From an uncultured Clostridia bacterium (lineage in GTDB: Bacteria > Bacillota > Clostridia > Oscillospirales > Acutalibacteraceae), in the NCBI GenBank assembly GCA_947632045.1, contig CANRNQ010000006.1:52313-116312 (forward strand): 64,000 nucleotides of DNA, given 5' to 3'. Made by a program: the position numbers and the translations under genes. Numbering within the stretch: the stretch's first letter is position 1; every line of letters begins with the position of its first letter. The notes beneath the pieces were generated by a model, which was not told where the DNA came from, did not search any database, and saw only the letters and a program-made list of their open reading frames with translations. Of the stretch, positions 27,201 through 35,174 are shown piece after piece.

Positions 27201-27850
27201 AGACCGTTTATTTGGACTTTACCTTTGACGCGTTAACGCTTGGCAATGTAACGACCGTTGCGTTTGAAACACTGAACTATCAAGGGACGGACATTGCAAT
27301 CCATACCGACTTGGAGGATTCCGAGCAAACGGTTGATCTCTTGGGACACGGCGATATTGAGCTAAAAAAGATTGATGAAACCGGAAGCCCGATTGAGGGT
27401 GTTTCGTTTAGCTTGTATAAGGACGAAGCGTGCAAAAACCTTGCTGAGAATTGTTATGATACGTTTGACAATGAAAACGGAACTAATCTCGGTGAAGACG
27501 TATCGTTTAAAGACGTTAAAACCGACGAGGACGGACTGGCTAAATTTGACGATTTACTTTACGGAACTTATTGGATAAAAGAAACGGCAACACTTAACGG
27601 CAAGCAACTTCTGACAAAGGTTATCAAGGCTGAACTTACAAAAGACGGAACGCTTCTCAGTGTGAACGGTAAACCGCTTGATCTTGACGACGAAGGTATT
27701 GCGCAAATAGAAAATGTGGATATACCAGAAATGCCGGAAACAGGCGGAATAGGAAATACGATTTTCGGAATAATAGGTTTGGCGCTTATTGCTGCCGGAG
27801 CTGTTTTCCTGATAAACAGAAAATCGAATAAAGGGAAAAGTGAGGTCTGA
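24215..27850 (+). CDS. Thioester-domain, VaFE-repeat, sortase-anchored adhesin
   Basis: 1211 aa from a TTG with AAAGGAATG upstream. Residues 1-41 are a signal peptide (ending ISASA). Residues ~50-200 look like a thioester domain: Cys in YVGFCIDLP (C111) and Gln in HLASQIIVWEIL (Q172) would form the host-reactive bond. Then a Cna-B/SpaA-like module (to ~440), four ~110-residue VaFE-type repeats (VVFETLKYNNETMVEHKNIE and variants), a second SpaA-like domain (IELKKIDETGSPIEGVSFSL), the sortase signal MPETGG, a membrane helix and a basic tail. Residues ~440-470 are read out of frame: the -1 frame at 25549-25620 encodes a good SpaA start (GVGFTLYTDESCKTPAKDFY). So two compensating frameshifts, or a deletion, damaged one domain. 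No sortase gene is in the window. Confidence 0.85.
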   Translation: MKLKRFTSHRKTPRRLTAVLLSVLTLVSTFAGVGGISASAATAAKNELSSDVTVSGGTDDHTAIGTFNAARTYTPIVTPASLNSTFLGIFSGRAINSYKVTVGGKDYVGFCIDLPSTGGSNGAWTSDMNSAQSDAKNYVNALNGSGAGAAISLAISCGYGQNQSNPYHLASQIIVWEILGGVRSYTYPYDVKGSYRDAVSPYSSYCTTEDFQSAYDRTVNRMKVMGGEANDGMAKALTAGITLKWDAATQKYTWTKTVNRVNGVSYDFSLENADGVKLTTTNGDGKVTLTLTSDKANIKNVKLKVTKRVMDAGKASDMKVFSSTQLSCGQVTVSGFKNVPREYTVPVSAKDSSIVIRVWKTSANPELTEGNSCYSLDGAVYGVFTDSKGTKPYEYKGENVTITLKEQSDKKKAYGDSIPIPKGTYYIKELTAPQGYVLDKLDHITCYLRELGSLYIPTRAARPRQRIFTVYYLRETTPLDEYQPLEYAIKAVIDTEGNVKLYKPTAEGYEEITDTVSLRLDSSEDDTELPRITNKPVRIGTTALSALTNAHQAFAVDKSQITDTVTYEGLTPDKEYTLEGVLMDKATGKELLINGEKVTAVKTFTPIADNGETTVTFTLDASALSGKSVVVFETLKYNNETMVEHKNIEDAGQTVTFIKPNLVTSAIDKETTLQVGYANSKTTILDSVEYSNVIANVNYTLKTTVADSETGKEIGTPATKSFTPNSDSGTVETEITVDSSELKGKKITVYEELICNDVVVATHKDKDDQRQQVEFVSPSVKTTATDSLTRTHYAYALESLSIIDNVQLTGLISGQEYTVEGQLVEKSNGNVISTGEETFTARKGDVGFNMAFDFDASKYAGQDLVVFETLKYKGKVIAEHKDLEDTEQAVTILNPNVETTAVDKSTNLHSGISETTSVVTDKVDLSGLIEGRNYKLKGQLINKETGEPIDVIEAEAYWSESVSGQELGNVMKQLGADVSEDKKTVTVSFTARGNDETVYLDFTFDALTLGNVTTVAFETLNYQGTDIAIHTDLEDSEQTVDLLGHGDIELKKIDETGSPIEGVSFSLYKDEACKNLAENCYDTFDNENGTNLGEDVSFKDVKTDEDGLAKFDDLLYGTYWIKETATLNGKQLLTKVIKAELTKDGTLLSVNGKPLDLDDEGIAQIENVDIPEMPETGGIGNTIFGIIGLALIAAGAVFLINRKSNKGKSEV

Positions 27851-27856
27851 TTTATC

Positions 27857-28582
27857 GTGAAAAGATTGATTTTTAAAAGGGCGGCGGCTGCTTTGGCAGT
27901 CGCTTGCCTTATGACAATGAACGCTGTAAATGTATTTGCGGCAGATAATTCCTCGATCAATACAGATGATGCGACGGTCGAACCGACGATAAGCGAAACT
28001 GTTCCCGTATGGCAGATAGACAAGACGAGATCGGTTACGCTTAATATGAGCGCGACCGATGCGGAGTACACTCCTATTGCCGGGGTTGAATATACCATAT
28101 ACCTCGTTTCGACTGAGCTTGACGTCGTTCCAAAGATTGAGGACGTAGACGTATCAAAACTTGGAGAAGGTATATCCTTGCCTCCAACCGACGAAGAAGG
28201 TAAGTCGAGCGTGACATTATCGCCGGAGCAACAAGGAATATACCTTGTTAGGTGTACGGCTATTCCCGAAACCGTTGCTGAACCGGCAGGAGATTTTCTT
28301 ATAACCCTGCCTTATTCTTATGACGGCTCACAATGGCAGTATGAGCTTGACGCTTCTCCAAAGGTGGTGCTTTTGCCGCCCACCGAACCCGAGAGCGCGA
28401 CGGTAATAACAACTACTCCTACCGAAGAACCTAAGAAAACATACGGAGATATAACCGGCGGCACTAAGGGTACAGCTAAGACGGGAGATTTGGCGTTGCC
28501 TATATATGCGGCCTCTGCCGTTGCCGCCGTCGGCGCGGGTATAGTTATGATAAAGGCGAGAAAAACGAAAAATAATAAATAA
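27857..28582 (+). CDS. Pilin-like surface protein with SpaA-type domain
   Basis: 241 aa from the GTG at 27857, 6 nt after the adhesin stop. The signal peptide ends VNVFA. The body has IAGVEYTIYLVSTELDV, the typical Lys/Glu isopeptide-domain entrance, and ITLPYSYDGSQWQYEL. The C-terminus is Thr/Pro-rich, then AKTGDLALPIYAASAV as a degenerate sortase-like motif, a membrane helix and KARKTK tail. Presumably displayed together with the adhesin, either as a pilin partner or an independently anchored small protein. The KTGD motif is not a classical LPXTG, so anchoring is uncertain. Confidence 0.65.
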   Translation: MKRLIFKRAAAALAVACLMTMNAVNVFAADNSSINTDDATVEPTISETVPVWQIDKTRSVTLNMSATDAEYTPIAGVEYTIYLVSTELDVVPKIEDVDVSKLGEGISLPPTDEEGKSSVTLSPEQQGIYLVRCTAIPETVAEPAGDFLITLPYSYDGSQWQYELDASPKVVLLPPTEPESATVITTTPTEEPKKTYGDITGGTKGTAKTGDLALPIYAASAVAAVGAGIVMIKARKTKNNK

Positions 28583-28614
28583 CAAATAATAAAAAAATCC
28601 CTCGTTACCAAACG

Positions 28615-28644
28615 AAATCCCTCGTTACCAAACGGGGGATTTTT
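28615..28644 (+). terminator. Terminator after the pilin-like gene, with duplicated 5' arm
   Basis: The stem aaatccc / gggattt is followed by T's. The 20-bp 5' half (aaatccctcgttaccaaacg) is duplicated in tandem from ~28595. Confidence 0.6.
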
Positions 28645-28659
28645 CATTTTACACACACA

Positions 28660-28770
28660 GTAGGGCGGGGCACGCCCGAACCTAACGCTTGAGGAGATCA
28701 TGTAAGACCTGTATATAGGCGACGGTCGTTGAAGCAAGAAGTCCCCGGCTTTAGCCGTGGGGCGTGTCAC
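28660..28770 (+). ncRNA. Solo omega-RNA/IS605 right end, copy 2
   Basis: 111-bp unit as at 19984, but without any tnpB upstream. Ends in agtccccggctttagccgtg + gggcgtgtcac; the following bases (gtcgctaaaagaaatggata) would be the guide position and lie in the leader of virB4. Hairpin gggcg/cgccc conserved; one pair of the second hairpin is lost (agatc instead of aggtc), as in copy 3. Confidence 0.6.
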
Positions 28771-28785
28771 GTCGCTAAAAGAAAT

Positions 28786-28851
28786 GGATAGAAACAACGA
28801 AAGAAAGGGATAGAAACAATGAAAGGAAGGGACAAAAACAATGAAAGTAAA
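28786..28851 (+). repeat. Three 22-bp tandem repeats over the virB4 start
   Basis: Units ggatagaaacaacgaaagaaag, ggatagaaacaatgaaagga + ag and ggacaaaaacaatgaaagta + aa lie back to back. The chosen ATG (28819) is in unit 2 and a second ATG in unit 3 is out of frame (22 is not a multiple of 3). Confidence 0.6.
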
Positions 28852-31344
28852 AGTAAGAAAGGTAACACAAAAAAGAGCGACTTCAAAAACGCAAAAATCA
28901 AAGAAAAAAAGGCAGAGTATGTACCGGAAATATTGCCGTTCAAAAGGCTGAATCATCGAGGCTCGGGATTTGAGTTTATCGACGATACGTTTGTTGATAT
29001 TCTTCGCATACGTTGTAAAAATCTGAGTGCATTGGCTCAGGATGAAATCGCCGGAGATATGTATAGGTGGCAGAAATTCTATAAGACATATTCTTATGAA
29101 ATTAAAATAGTCGGTATGAATTTTCCCTGCAATACAAAAAGTCAGCAAATGTATTTCCGCGAAAAAATAAATAAAACCGATAACCGCGAACAGATCAACA
29201 TTCTTGAAGAAAAGCTTGCACGTCTTGAAATGTTGGAAAAAGAGGAAACCGACAGAGAATACTACCTCTTTTATTATGCTGATGATATAAACGCTTTATA
29301 TGAACGCAAAAACAGCATAACGGCGTCTCTCGGCGATCTTGTGGATGAAATAAGCGTAAGCAAGAAGGTACAAGTTTTTGAAAAGCTTTTTAATCCAAAC
29401 ACATTGATTATTAACAATGATAACGCAGTCAAATATGCCGTTCACCCGGACGGTGATGAAAAGATAAAAAAGATAGGATACGACCCATATTTAATTTCGG
29501 CAATACAACCCGTAGGAGGAATATCCTTTAAGGACGAAAAAATAATTTCGACCGGCGACGGCTATCAAGCGGTACTGTATATCTACAAATATCCCGATAC
29601 GGGAGTAGACAGACACTGGTTGACGTACATAATGAACATACAAGGCGCGGTGTGTACTATTGATATTACGACCGATAATATTGAAGAAGTAAAACGAAAC
29701 ATAAAAAGGTCAATGTCGGAGTACGGGTCGCGTGTAGGAACAGCTAAAAACACCGCCGATGCAATAGACGCACAAATAAAAAAGCAAGAAATAAACGAGC
29801 TTTATATTGAGGTTGCAAATATGGGCGAGGTCATAAAAAGAATAAACTGCCACGTTTTTCTTTCTGCAAAAACAAAAGAAGAATTAAGCGAGGTAATCGA
29901 CAAGATAAAGAAGTATCTTGATAATAACGATTACCGCTGCTCGGTACAGATAGGAGAAACGTATCACGAGTGGAGCAGCTTGTTTCTTTCAAAATCACAG
30001 CAGGACAATTACTCGCAGTTTAAGCAAGATGGACAGCCTGTAACCTCGGTTACTCTTGCGGGCGGTTATCCGTTTCATTTTACATCTCTTGATGATAAGT
30101 ACGGCTCGCCGATTGGTATGACGGTTGCTGACGGAGCAAACGGAGTTGTGCGTTTTGACGCGGCGGAAATCAGCAGTTCGAGAACGCATTATAATTTTGC
30201 CGTTGTCGGGAATATGGGAATGGGTAAATCTACGCTGCTGAAAATGCTCATGCGCGACCGTTTTGCAAGAAATGATTATATACGCATTATCGACAAAACA
30301 GGAGAATACGCAGAACTGGCAAAGAGATTGGGCGGTTATGTAATTTCGCTTGATGGTTCAAGCGGCATAATAAACCTGTTTCAAATCAATGCCGCAGGAG
30401 AAACAAACAGAATATCCTATGCTATGAATATGTCAAGGCTTGCTTCAATGTATAAGTTTTTGGCTCCCGAGTCGTCGCACGAGGAAGGATTGGTATTTCA
30501 GGAGCTTGTAGACGATATGTATAAGGCGTTTAAAATAATTCCGGAAAACATTGCCGATATTGATGATGTAAAGATAGCAGATCTTCCGGTAGAAGCGTAT
30601 CCGATTTGCAGCGATTTTGTGGAGATAATAAAATCAAGAAAAAACACAGAAACCGACGCTGAAAATATCAGATATATAAATAATATCGAGAGAGTGTTCA
30701 AAAATCTTATAGCGACATACGGAGGCCTATTTAACGGATATTCGTCGCTGAAAGATATAATTAACGCTCAGTTCATAGTGTACGATATAAAGGACGTAGC
30801 TAATCTTAAAAGTGAAATTTTCGACGTTCAGTTGTTCCAAGCGTTGTCGCTGTCTTGGGCGAACGCCGTAAAGATAGGCTCTGAGTCAAAAAGAGATTAC
30901 GAAGACGGAAAAATAGATTTTAAAGATATTCGGAGATTTTTTCTCGTAATAGATGAAGCGGCATATTCGATTAACGCAAATAAACCGTATGCCGTAGACG
31001 CGCTGAATGTGTATGCAAGAGAGGGAAGAAAGTTTTTTGCCGGTATAGGCTTGGCCACTCAATCTATTCGTGATTATGTTCCCGAAACGTCAACCGTCAA
31101 TAATATTGACAAAATAAAAAATCTTTTTGATTTTTCACAATATAAGTTTATTTTCAAGCAGGATATGAACGCGGTTTCGCTGCTTAATAATGTATTCGGA
31201 GCGTCAATTACCGAAAGCGAAATCGAGTCCATACCTAATTTGGAAAAGGGCGAATGCATACTTTCCATAAACGGCGACAAAAATATAAAATTTCACGTTG
31301 AGTGTACCGATGAAGAGCTTGAAATGTTTAAAGGAGGCGTATGA
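28819..31344 (+). CDS. virB4: VirB4-family conjugation ATPase
   Basis: 841 aa. Walker A GNMGMGKSTLLK at about residue 463 and Walker B FFLVIDEAAYSI at about 707, with the family block YVPETSTVNNIDKIKNLFDF near the C-terminus. The N-terminal ~400 residues form the non-ATPase domain. The Lys-rich start (residues 1-35) is atypical. VirB4 is the energising ATPase of the conjugative type IV secretion channel at the inner membrane. Next comes the wall hydrolase, as in gram-positive conjugation operons. The preferred start uses GAAAGGGAT; tandem 22-bp repeats cover it. Confidence 0.92.
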   Translation: MKGRDKNNESKSKKGNTKKSDFKNAKIKEKKAEYVPEILPFKRLNHRGSGFEFIDDTFVDILRIRCKNLSALAQDEIAGDMYRWQKFYKTYSYEIKIVGMNFPCNTKSQQMYFREKINKTDNREQINILEEKLARLEMLEKEETDREYYLFYYADDINALYERKNSITASLGDLVDEISVSKKVQVFEKLFNPNTLIINNDNAVKYAVHPDGDEKIKKIGYDPYLISAIQPVGGISFKDEKIISTGDGYQAVLYIYKYPDTGVDRHWLTYIMNIQGAVCTIDITTDNIEEVKRNIKRSMSEYGSRVGTAKNTADAIDAQIKKQEINELYIEVANMGEVIKRINCHVFLSAKTKEELSEVIDKIKKYLDNNDYRCSVQIGETYHEWSSLFLSKSQQDNYSQFKQDGQPVTSVTLAGGYPFHFTSLDDKYGSPIGMTVADGANGVVRFDAAEISSSRTHYNFAVVGNMGMGKSTLLKMLMRDRFARNDYIRIIDKTGEYAELAKRLGGYVISLDGSSGIINLFQINAAGETNRISYAMNMSRLASMYKFLAPESSHEEGLVFQELVDDMYKAFKIIPENIADIDDVKIADLPVEAYPICSDFVEIIKSRKNTETDAENIRYINNIERVFKNLIATYGGLFNGYSSLKDIINAQFIVYDIKDVANLKSEIFDVQLFQALSLSWANAVKIGSESKRDYEDGKIDFKDIRRFFLVIDEAAYSINANKPYAVDALNVYAREGRKFFAGIGLATQSIRDYVPETSTVNNIDKIKNLFDFSQYKFIFKQDMNAVSLLNNVFGASITESEIESIPNLEKGECILSINGDKNIKFHVECTDEELEMFKGGV

Positions 31345-31347
31345 TTT

Positions 31348-33219
31348 ATGGCCGAATTAGACGACAGCTTGAGTTCAGAAGTTTCCGGAGTTTCGGATGC
31401 AGCGCACACAGCGGCTAATGGTTTGAGGCTTGGAAAAAGCACCGTTAAGGGTACGGCGAGGGTGGTGAAGGGCGGTGTAAAGGCGGCTAAAGGCACCGCC
31501 AAAGCAATCAAGATAGGAGTAGGGGTGATATCCTCTTTAGGGATCGGAGGATTGGCTATTCTTGGCGGCGCTCTTATAATCATAATTGTGATAGTAACCG
31601 CTTTGGGTCAGGGACAAAGCAAAGCAGCGGTCGAAGTAGATCCTGATCTTGAGATTGTTAAAGCATACTATTCGGAATTTCTCGGAGCTGCTAAAGATGA
31701 TTATAAGCTGCATAAGGTAACGCTTGACGGAAATTATAAAGTAAAAAGCGTTGATGACAGCAAACTCATTGTAATTAATAAGCGAGAAGAATACGGAAAG
31801 CTTGATCTCAATTTGCTTTACGCGGTATTTTACGCTTATACGTCGAATTATCTTGATGATAACGGCGGAAATATCGAAGGTAACACTGACAAAAAAACAT
31901 TGTGGGATAATTGCGCGGCGGAATGGGAAACAGCTAAAAATTCTAAAAAAACCTGCTCGTATGTAATAGATGTTTGGGATGATGTTATTTCATTATTTTT
32001 ATATGATGAAGGGGGGAATCTATTTCCATCGTCAATTAAAAACGGTAGAGATATGGCTTTACTTGTAACCGATACATATATGAAGCAACAAAACCCTAAC
32101 TCAAACAGCGACGATGATAAAAAAGAAAAAAATTCAACTCCCAATGCAAATTGCGAAAGGAATTACAAGCGCATAGTGGATAATATGTGGTATGCTCTTG
32201 ACGGCAACAGCAATGTTCAGGATAAAGAAAGCGCGGAACAAATACTGATTCAAAAATGGAAAAATTTTGAATATGGTATTATTTCAGGCAACGGCAGTTC
32301 AATAGCAGAAGTAGCCGCGAATGAAGCGATAGGAACAAAGGGACAGAAATATTGGTCCGGATGTCAAGCGTGGGTAGATATGATAGGCGGACCTACGGGA
32401 GCTGATTGGTGTTCCATATTTGTAGGTTGGTGTATTGAACAGGCAGGATACAAACCGTCTGATTTTTCGTGGGCTGCCGGTTGTGCTTCGTGGGAAAGCG
32501 CAGCAAAGAAAGCCGGAATATGGGAAAGCAACAGGAAAAATGCAAAGGTAGGATACGCCGCGATTTTTAACGCCGGTTCGCATACGGGAGTTGTCATTGA
32601 GGTTCAGGGAGATTATATTGTCTGTGCCGAGGGCAATTCCGGCAGTTCAAATACAAATCCATACTACAAAGGCTCGTCGGTGCAGCACAATAAGCATTAT
32701 TTCTCAAGCGGAGATATAGACGGCTATGTAAAGCTGCCGACTGGAGGAGGAAGCGGAGCTCAGGCAGGCGGTGTAAACGATGTTAGAACTACCGCGCCGG
32801 AATATGGCAATAAAAATTATATGCCAACATCTCACGGGGGATATTCTCCGTTCGGGGGAGAATATTCTTTGTATCCTCAGATTCATGGGCGCGGGAGCAA
32901 TAAAGGTAATTGTACTGCGTATTGTTGGGGTAGAGCTTGTGAGGTTTACGGACGAAGCGTCGCTAATAAACTTCCAACCTGTGATGCAGGAGGATGGTAC
33001 GCAAAATGGAACGGCAATAAGGGTCAAACTCCTAAAGCCGGTTCAATCGCGGTTTGGGACGGTCATGTGGCATTTGTTGAAAGGGTGAACTCGGACGGTT
33101 CAATATTTTTGTCGCAATCAGGATATAACAGCTATTTCTTCAAAACCGCAACCGCAAATAAATCGGGAAATTGGGGTTATAGCACAACATTTTATGGGTT
33201 TATATATCCGAAAGGGTAA
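31348..33219 (+). CDS. Conjugation peptidoglycan hydrolase with two CHAP domains
   Basis: 623 aa. N-terminal Gly/Lys-rich cytosolic tail, a membrane helix (GLAILGGALIIIIVIVTALG at ~70-90), a helical domain, then two CHAP cysteine amidase/endopeptidase domains. CHAP-1: Cys in GADWCSIFVGWCIEQAG (~352) and His in SHTGVVIEV (~410). CHAP-2: Cys in GNCTAYCWGRACEVYG (~520) and His in DGHVAFVERV (~571). Both keep the catalytic pair. Such VirB1/TcpG-like hydrolases locally open the wall for the conjugation channel. Two full CHAP domains in one protein is unusual, where lysozyme-like + NlpC/CHAP is common. It starts 4 bases after virB4. Confidence 0.88.
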   Translation: MAELDDSLSSEVSGVSDAAHTAANGLRLGKSTVKGTARVVKGGVKAAKGTAKAIKIGVGVISSLGIGGLAILGGALIIIIVIVTALGQGQSKAAVEVDPDLEIVKAYYSEFLGAAKDDYKLHKVTLDGNYKVKSVDDSKLIVINKREEYGKLDLNLLYAVFYAYTSNYLDDNGGNIEGNTDKKTLWDNCAAEWETAKNSKKTCSYVIDVWDDVISLFLYDEGGNLFPSSIKNGRDMALLVTDTYMKQQNPNSNSDDDKKEKNSTPNANCERNYKRIVDNMWYALDGNSNVQDKESAEQILIQKWKNFEYGIISGNGSSIAEVAANEAIGTKGQKYWSGCQAWVDMIGGPTGADWCSIFVGWCIEQAGYKPSDFSWAAGCASWESAAKKAGIWESNRKNAKVGYAAIFNAGSHTGVVIEVQGDYIVCAEGNSGSSNTNPYYKGSSVQHNKHYFSSGDIDGYVKLPTGGGSGAQAGGVNDVRTTAPEYGNKNYMPTSHGGYSPFGGEYSLYPQIHGRGSNKGNCTAYCWGRACEVYGRSVANKLPTCDAGGWYAKWNGNKGQTPKAGSIAVWDGHVAFVERVNSDGSIFLSQSGYNSYFFKTATANKSGNWGYSTTFYGFIYPKG

Positions 33220-33235
33220 AAACTTTTCAATACGC

Positions 33236-33265
33236 TTGACAACGTAAACCGAAAACGCATATAAT
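33236..33265 (+). promoter_or_regulatory. Promoter of the orphan RelB-like gene
   Basis: TTGACA (33236-33241), 18-bp spacer, TATAAT (33260-33265), only 28 bp before the ATG. Confidence 0.75.
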
Positions 33266-33293
33266 ATAAGCGCAATCGAAAGGAGATGATCGT

Positions 33294-33566
33294 ATGGCTA
33301 CAACTCCTACTCAGATTCGTATTGACGCGGATATTAAGCGTAAGGCGACGGAGCTGTTTGCAAACCTTGGTTTAGATATGTCAAGTGCTGTAAATTTGTT
33401 TCTGCATCAGTGTGTTCTTCGCGGAGGTTTACCTTTCGCGGTGGAGGTTCCCCAATATAGTGACAAGACTCTACGAGCAATGGCTGAAGCAAAAAAAATA
33501 TCTCGTGATTCTGACGTTAAGGGATACGACAGCATGGAAGAGTTAAAGGCGGCGCTTGAGGATTGA
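33294..33566 (+). CDS. RelB/DinJ-family antitoxin, apparently without toxin
   Basis: 90 aa: TPTQIRIDADIKRKATELFA, then NLGLDMSSAVNLFLHQCVLR, a classic RelB/DinJ ribbon-helix-helix. RBS AAAGGAGATGATCGT. The expected overlapping YafQ/RelE gene is missing. Its ATG is present (33566, overlapping TGA) and gives MYKTPTK, like the first residues of a YafQ toxin, but then the sequence runs into a terminator hairpin. It may still bind and repress in trans or neutralise related toxins elsewhere on the element. Confidence 0.85.
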   Translation: MATTPTQIRIDADIKRKATELFANLGLDMSSAVNLFLHQCVLRGGLPFAVEVPQYSDKTLRAMAEAKKISRDSDVKGYDSMEELKAALED

Positions 33567-33588
33567 TGTATAAAACACCTACAAAGCA

Positions 33589-33627
33589 AAACGGACTGCG
33601 CGTAAAAAAAATACGCACAGTCCGTTT
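33589..33627. terminator. Strong hairpin terminator after the orphan antitoxin
   Basis: 16-bp stem aaacggactgcgcgta / tacgcacagtccgttt with one wobble pair and an A-rich loop. Confidence 0.7.
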
Positions 33628-33684
33628 ATATATTATTAGAAAGGAGTTATCGGCAGGGCGTTTTAGAGCGCCCTGCTGAATACA

Positions 33685-34383
33685 ATGAAAAAGAAAATCA
33701 TAAATTACATTGCAGAGCGAAAATGGTTACTGGCAATTTCCTTTGTGCTTTTGCTTGCGGTTATCGCTTTAGCGATACGGTGCGATTATTTAACGAAAGA
33801 AGTCGGTCGCGCGGATATAATCGAAAATGTTACAGCTGCGGAAGTAAAAGAGGAGGAACAAGAAAGTAAAAATGAAACGACGGATATAACCGATCCAAAT
33901 ACAGAGAAAACAACTGAAACAACTATCGACGTCAATAGCCTGATTGACGAAAACAAAAAACTTAAATCAATGTTACAAAATCAAACCGACAACGAAAATC
34001 TTGAAATAGATCTGAAAACTGCCGCAATCAAATTCATTGACGCGAGCTATAACTATGACGAAAGCAATACAACGACCGAAGAGAGGGAAAATGTATTCAA
34101 GAGCACAGTCACTCCGAGATATTATAAAAAGTTAAGACCCGAAGATGTGGGAACGTCGGCTTTTATAATGATGAAAGGTGAAACCGGAGCATACACAATC
34201 AAAGCGGTGTATTATGCGGATATTAACACCGATGAACCAAAGGTGGCTGTTATGTATACGACAAAAATTAACTGTCCGTTATTTGACGAGCCGGTTGAAA
34301 ATCAATTCTTTCAGGCGTTTACATTGGCAATGGATGACGGAGAGTGGAAAGTCGATGATCTTGTTGATGTGACGACAACGTAA
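33685..34383 (+). CDS. VirB8-like conjugation protein
   Basis: 232 aa. Short basic cytosolic start, membrane helix LLAISFVLLLAVIALAI (~15-32), a Thr/Glu-rich linker with a short coiled coil (LIDENKKLKSMLQNQ), and a C-terminal domain (AAIKFIDASYNYDESN...DDGEWKVDDLVDV) that fits the NTF2-like periplasmic/extracellular fold of VirB8/TcpC. VirB8-type proteins nucleate the channel. Position within the T4SS block supports this, but similarity is at the fold level only. Confidence 0.65.
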   Translation: MKKKIINYIAERKWLLAISFVLLLAVIALAIRCDYLTKEVGRADIIENVTAAEVKEEEQESKNETTDITDPNTEKTTETTIDVNSLIDENKKLKSMLQNQTDNENLEIDLKTAAIKFIDASYNYDESNTTTEERENVFKSTVTPRYYKKLRPEDVGTSAFIMMKGETGAYTIKAVYYADINTDEPKVAVMYTTKINCPLFDEPVENQFFQAFTLAMDDGEWKVDDLVDVTTT

Positions 34384-34398
34384 AAGAGGTGATTTTTT

Positions 34399-35055
34399 TT
34401 GAATTACAAAATAGTTGGCACGCCCTTTCCTGCCGTAGAATGTTATATCAGAGAGGGAGAGGGGGTTATCACCCAAAATGGCGGTATGAGTTGGATGTCG
34501 CCGAACATTAAAATGGAAACAAATTCAAATGGTATTTTTCGCGGAATAAAGCGCGGATTTGCCGGAGAGAAATTTTTCCAAAACAACTATGTCTGCACAA
34601 AAGGCGAGGGCGTTGTAGCCTTCGCTTCTTCTTTTCCGGGGGAAATACGCGCGTTTCAGATAAGCAAGGGCAATGAGATGATATTGCAAAAACGAGGTTT
34701 TCTCGCGTCTTCCAGAGGCGTCAAAATGTCAATATATTTCCAGAAAAAACTCTCCGGCGGTTTGTTTGGCGGGGAAGGATTCATAATGCAGAGAATTTAC
34801 GGGGACGGAGTTGTTTTTGCGGAATTTGACGGCAGCGTTATAGAATACGAGCTTGCGGAAAATCAAAGCATATTGGTCGATACGGGTCATGTGGCGGCTA
34901 TGTCCGGAACTTGTACTCTGTCCGCCAAAATGATAAGCGGTGTGAAAAATAAGCTTCTTGGTGACGAGGGATTTTTTAACACGAAAATAAGCGGTCCGGG
35001 AAGAGTCTATCTACAGACAATGCCGATTTGGAAAATCGCAGAAGCAATAATGTAA
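34399..35055 (+). CDS. AIM24-family protein
   Basis: 218 aa from a TTG with AAAGAGGTGATTT. Characteristic beta-repeat sequence of the AIM24/TIGR00266 family: MSWMSPNIKMETNSNG, FFQNNYVCTKGEGVVAFAS, PGEIRAFQISKGNEMILQ and a C-terminal GPGRVYLQTMP. The fold is a trimeric beta-prism resembling TRAP-like proteins. In mitochondria AIM24 affects inner-membrane architecture; the bacterial role is unknown. Its presence in a conjugation operon is notable. Confidence 0.85.
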   Translation: MNYKIVGTPFPAVECYIREGEGVITQNGGMSWMSPNIKMETNSNGIFRGIKRGFAGEKFFQNNYVCTKGEGVVAFASSFPGEIRAFQISKGNEMILQKRGFLASSRGVKMSIYFQKKLSGGLFGGEGFIMQRIYGDGVVFAEFDGSVIEYELAENQSILVDTGHVAAMSGTCTLSAKMISGVKNKLLGDEGFFNTKISGPGRVYLQTMPIWKIAEAIM

Positions 35056-35084
35056 AAAAACAAGGTCATATGACCGCGTTTTCA

Positions 35085-35112
35085 TTGACATCTTTTTCTT
35101 TTGTGCTATAAT
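35085..35112 (+). promoter_or_regulatory. Promoter of the mqsR/Panacea operon
   Basis: TTGACA (35085-35090), 16-bp spacer, TATAAT (35107-35112). Confidence 0.8.
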
Positions 35113-35174
35113 AAATGTGTAAACGTTTGTCCTTTTTAGTCACGGAAGCAAAAATTTCCGGAAAGGAATTTGTA

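Noticed and set aside
24215..28582. A complete sortase/pilus locus
   Set aside because: No sortase gene is present in the window; only two anchored surface proteins.
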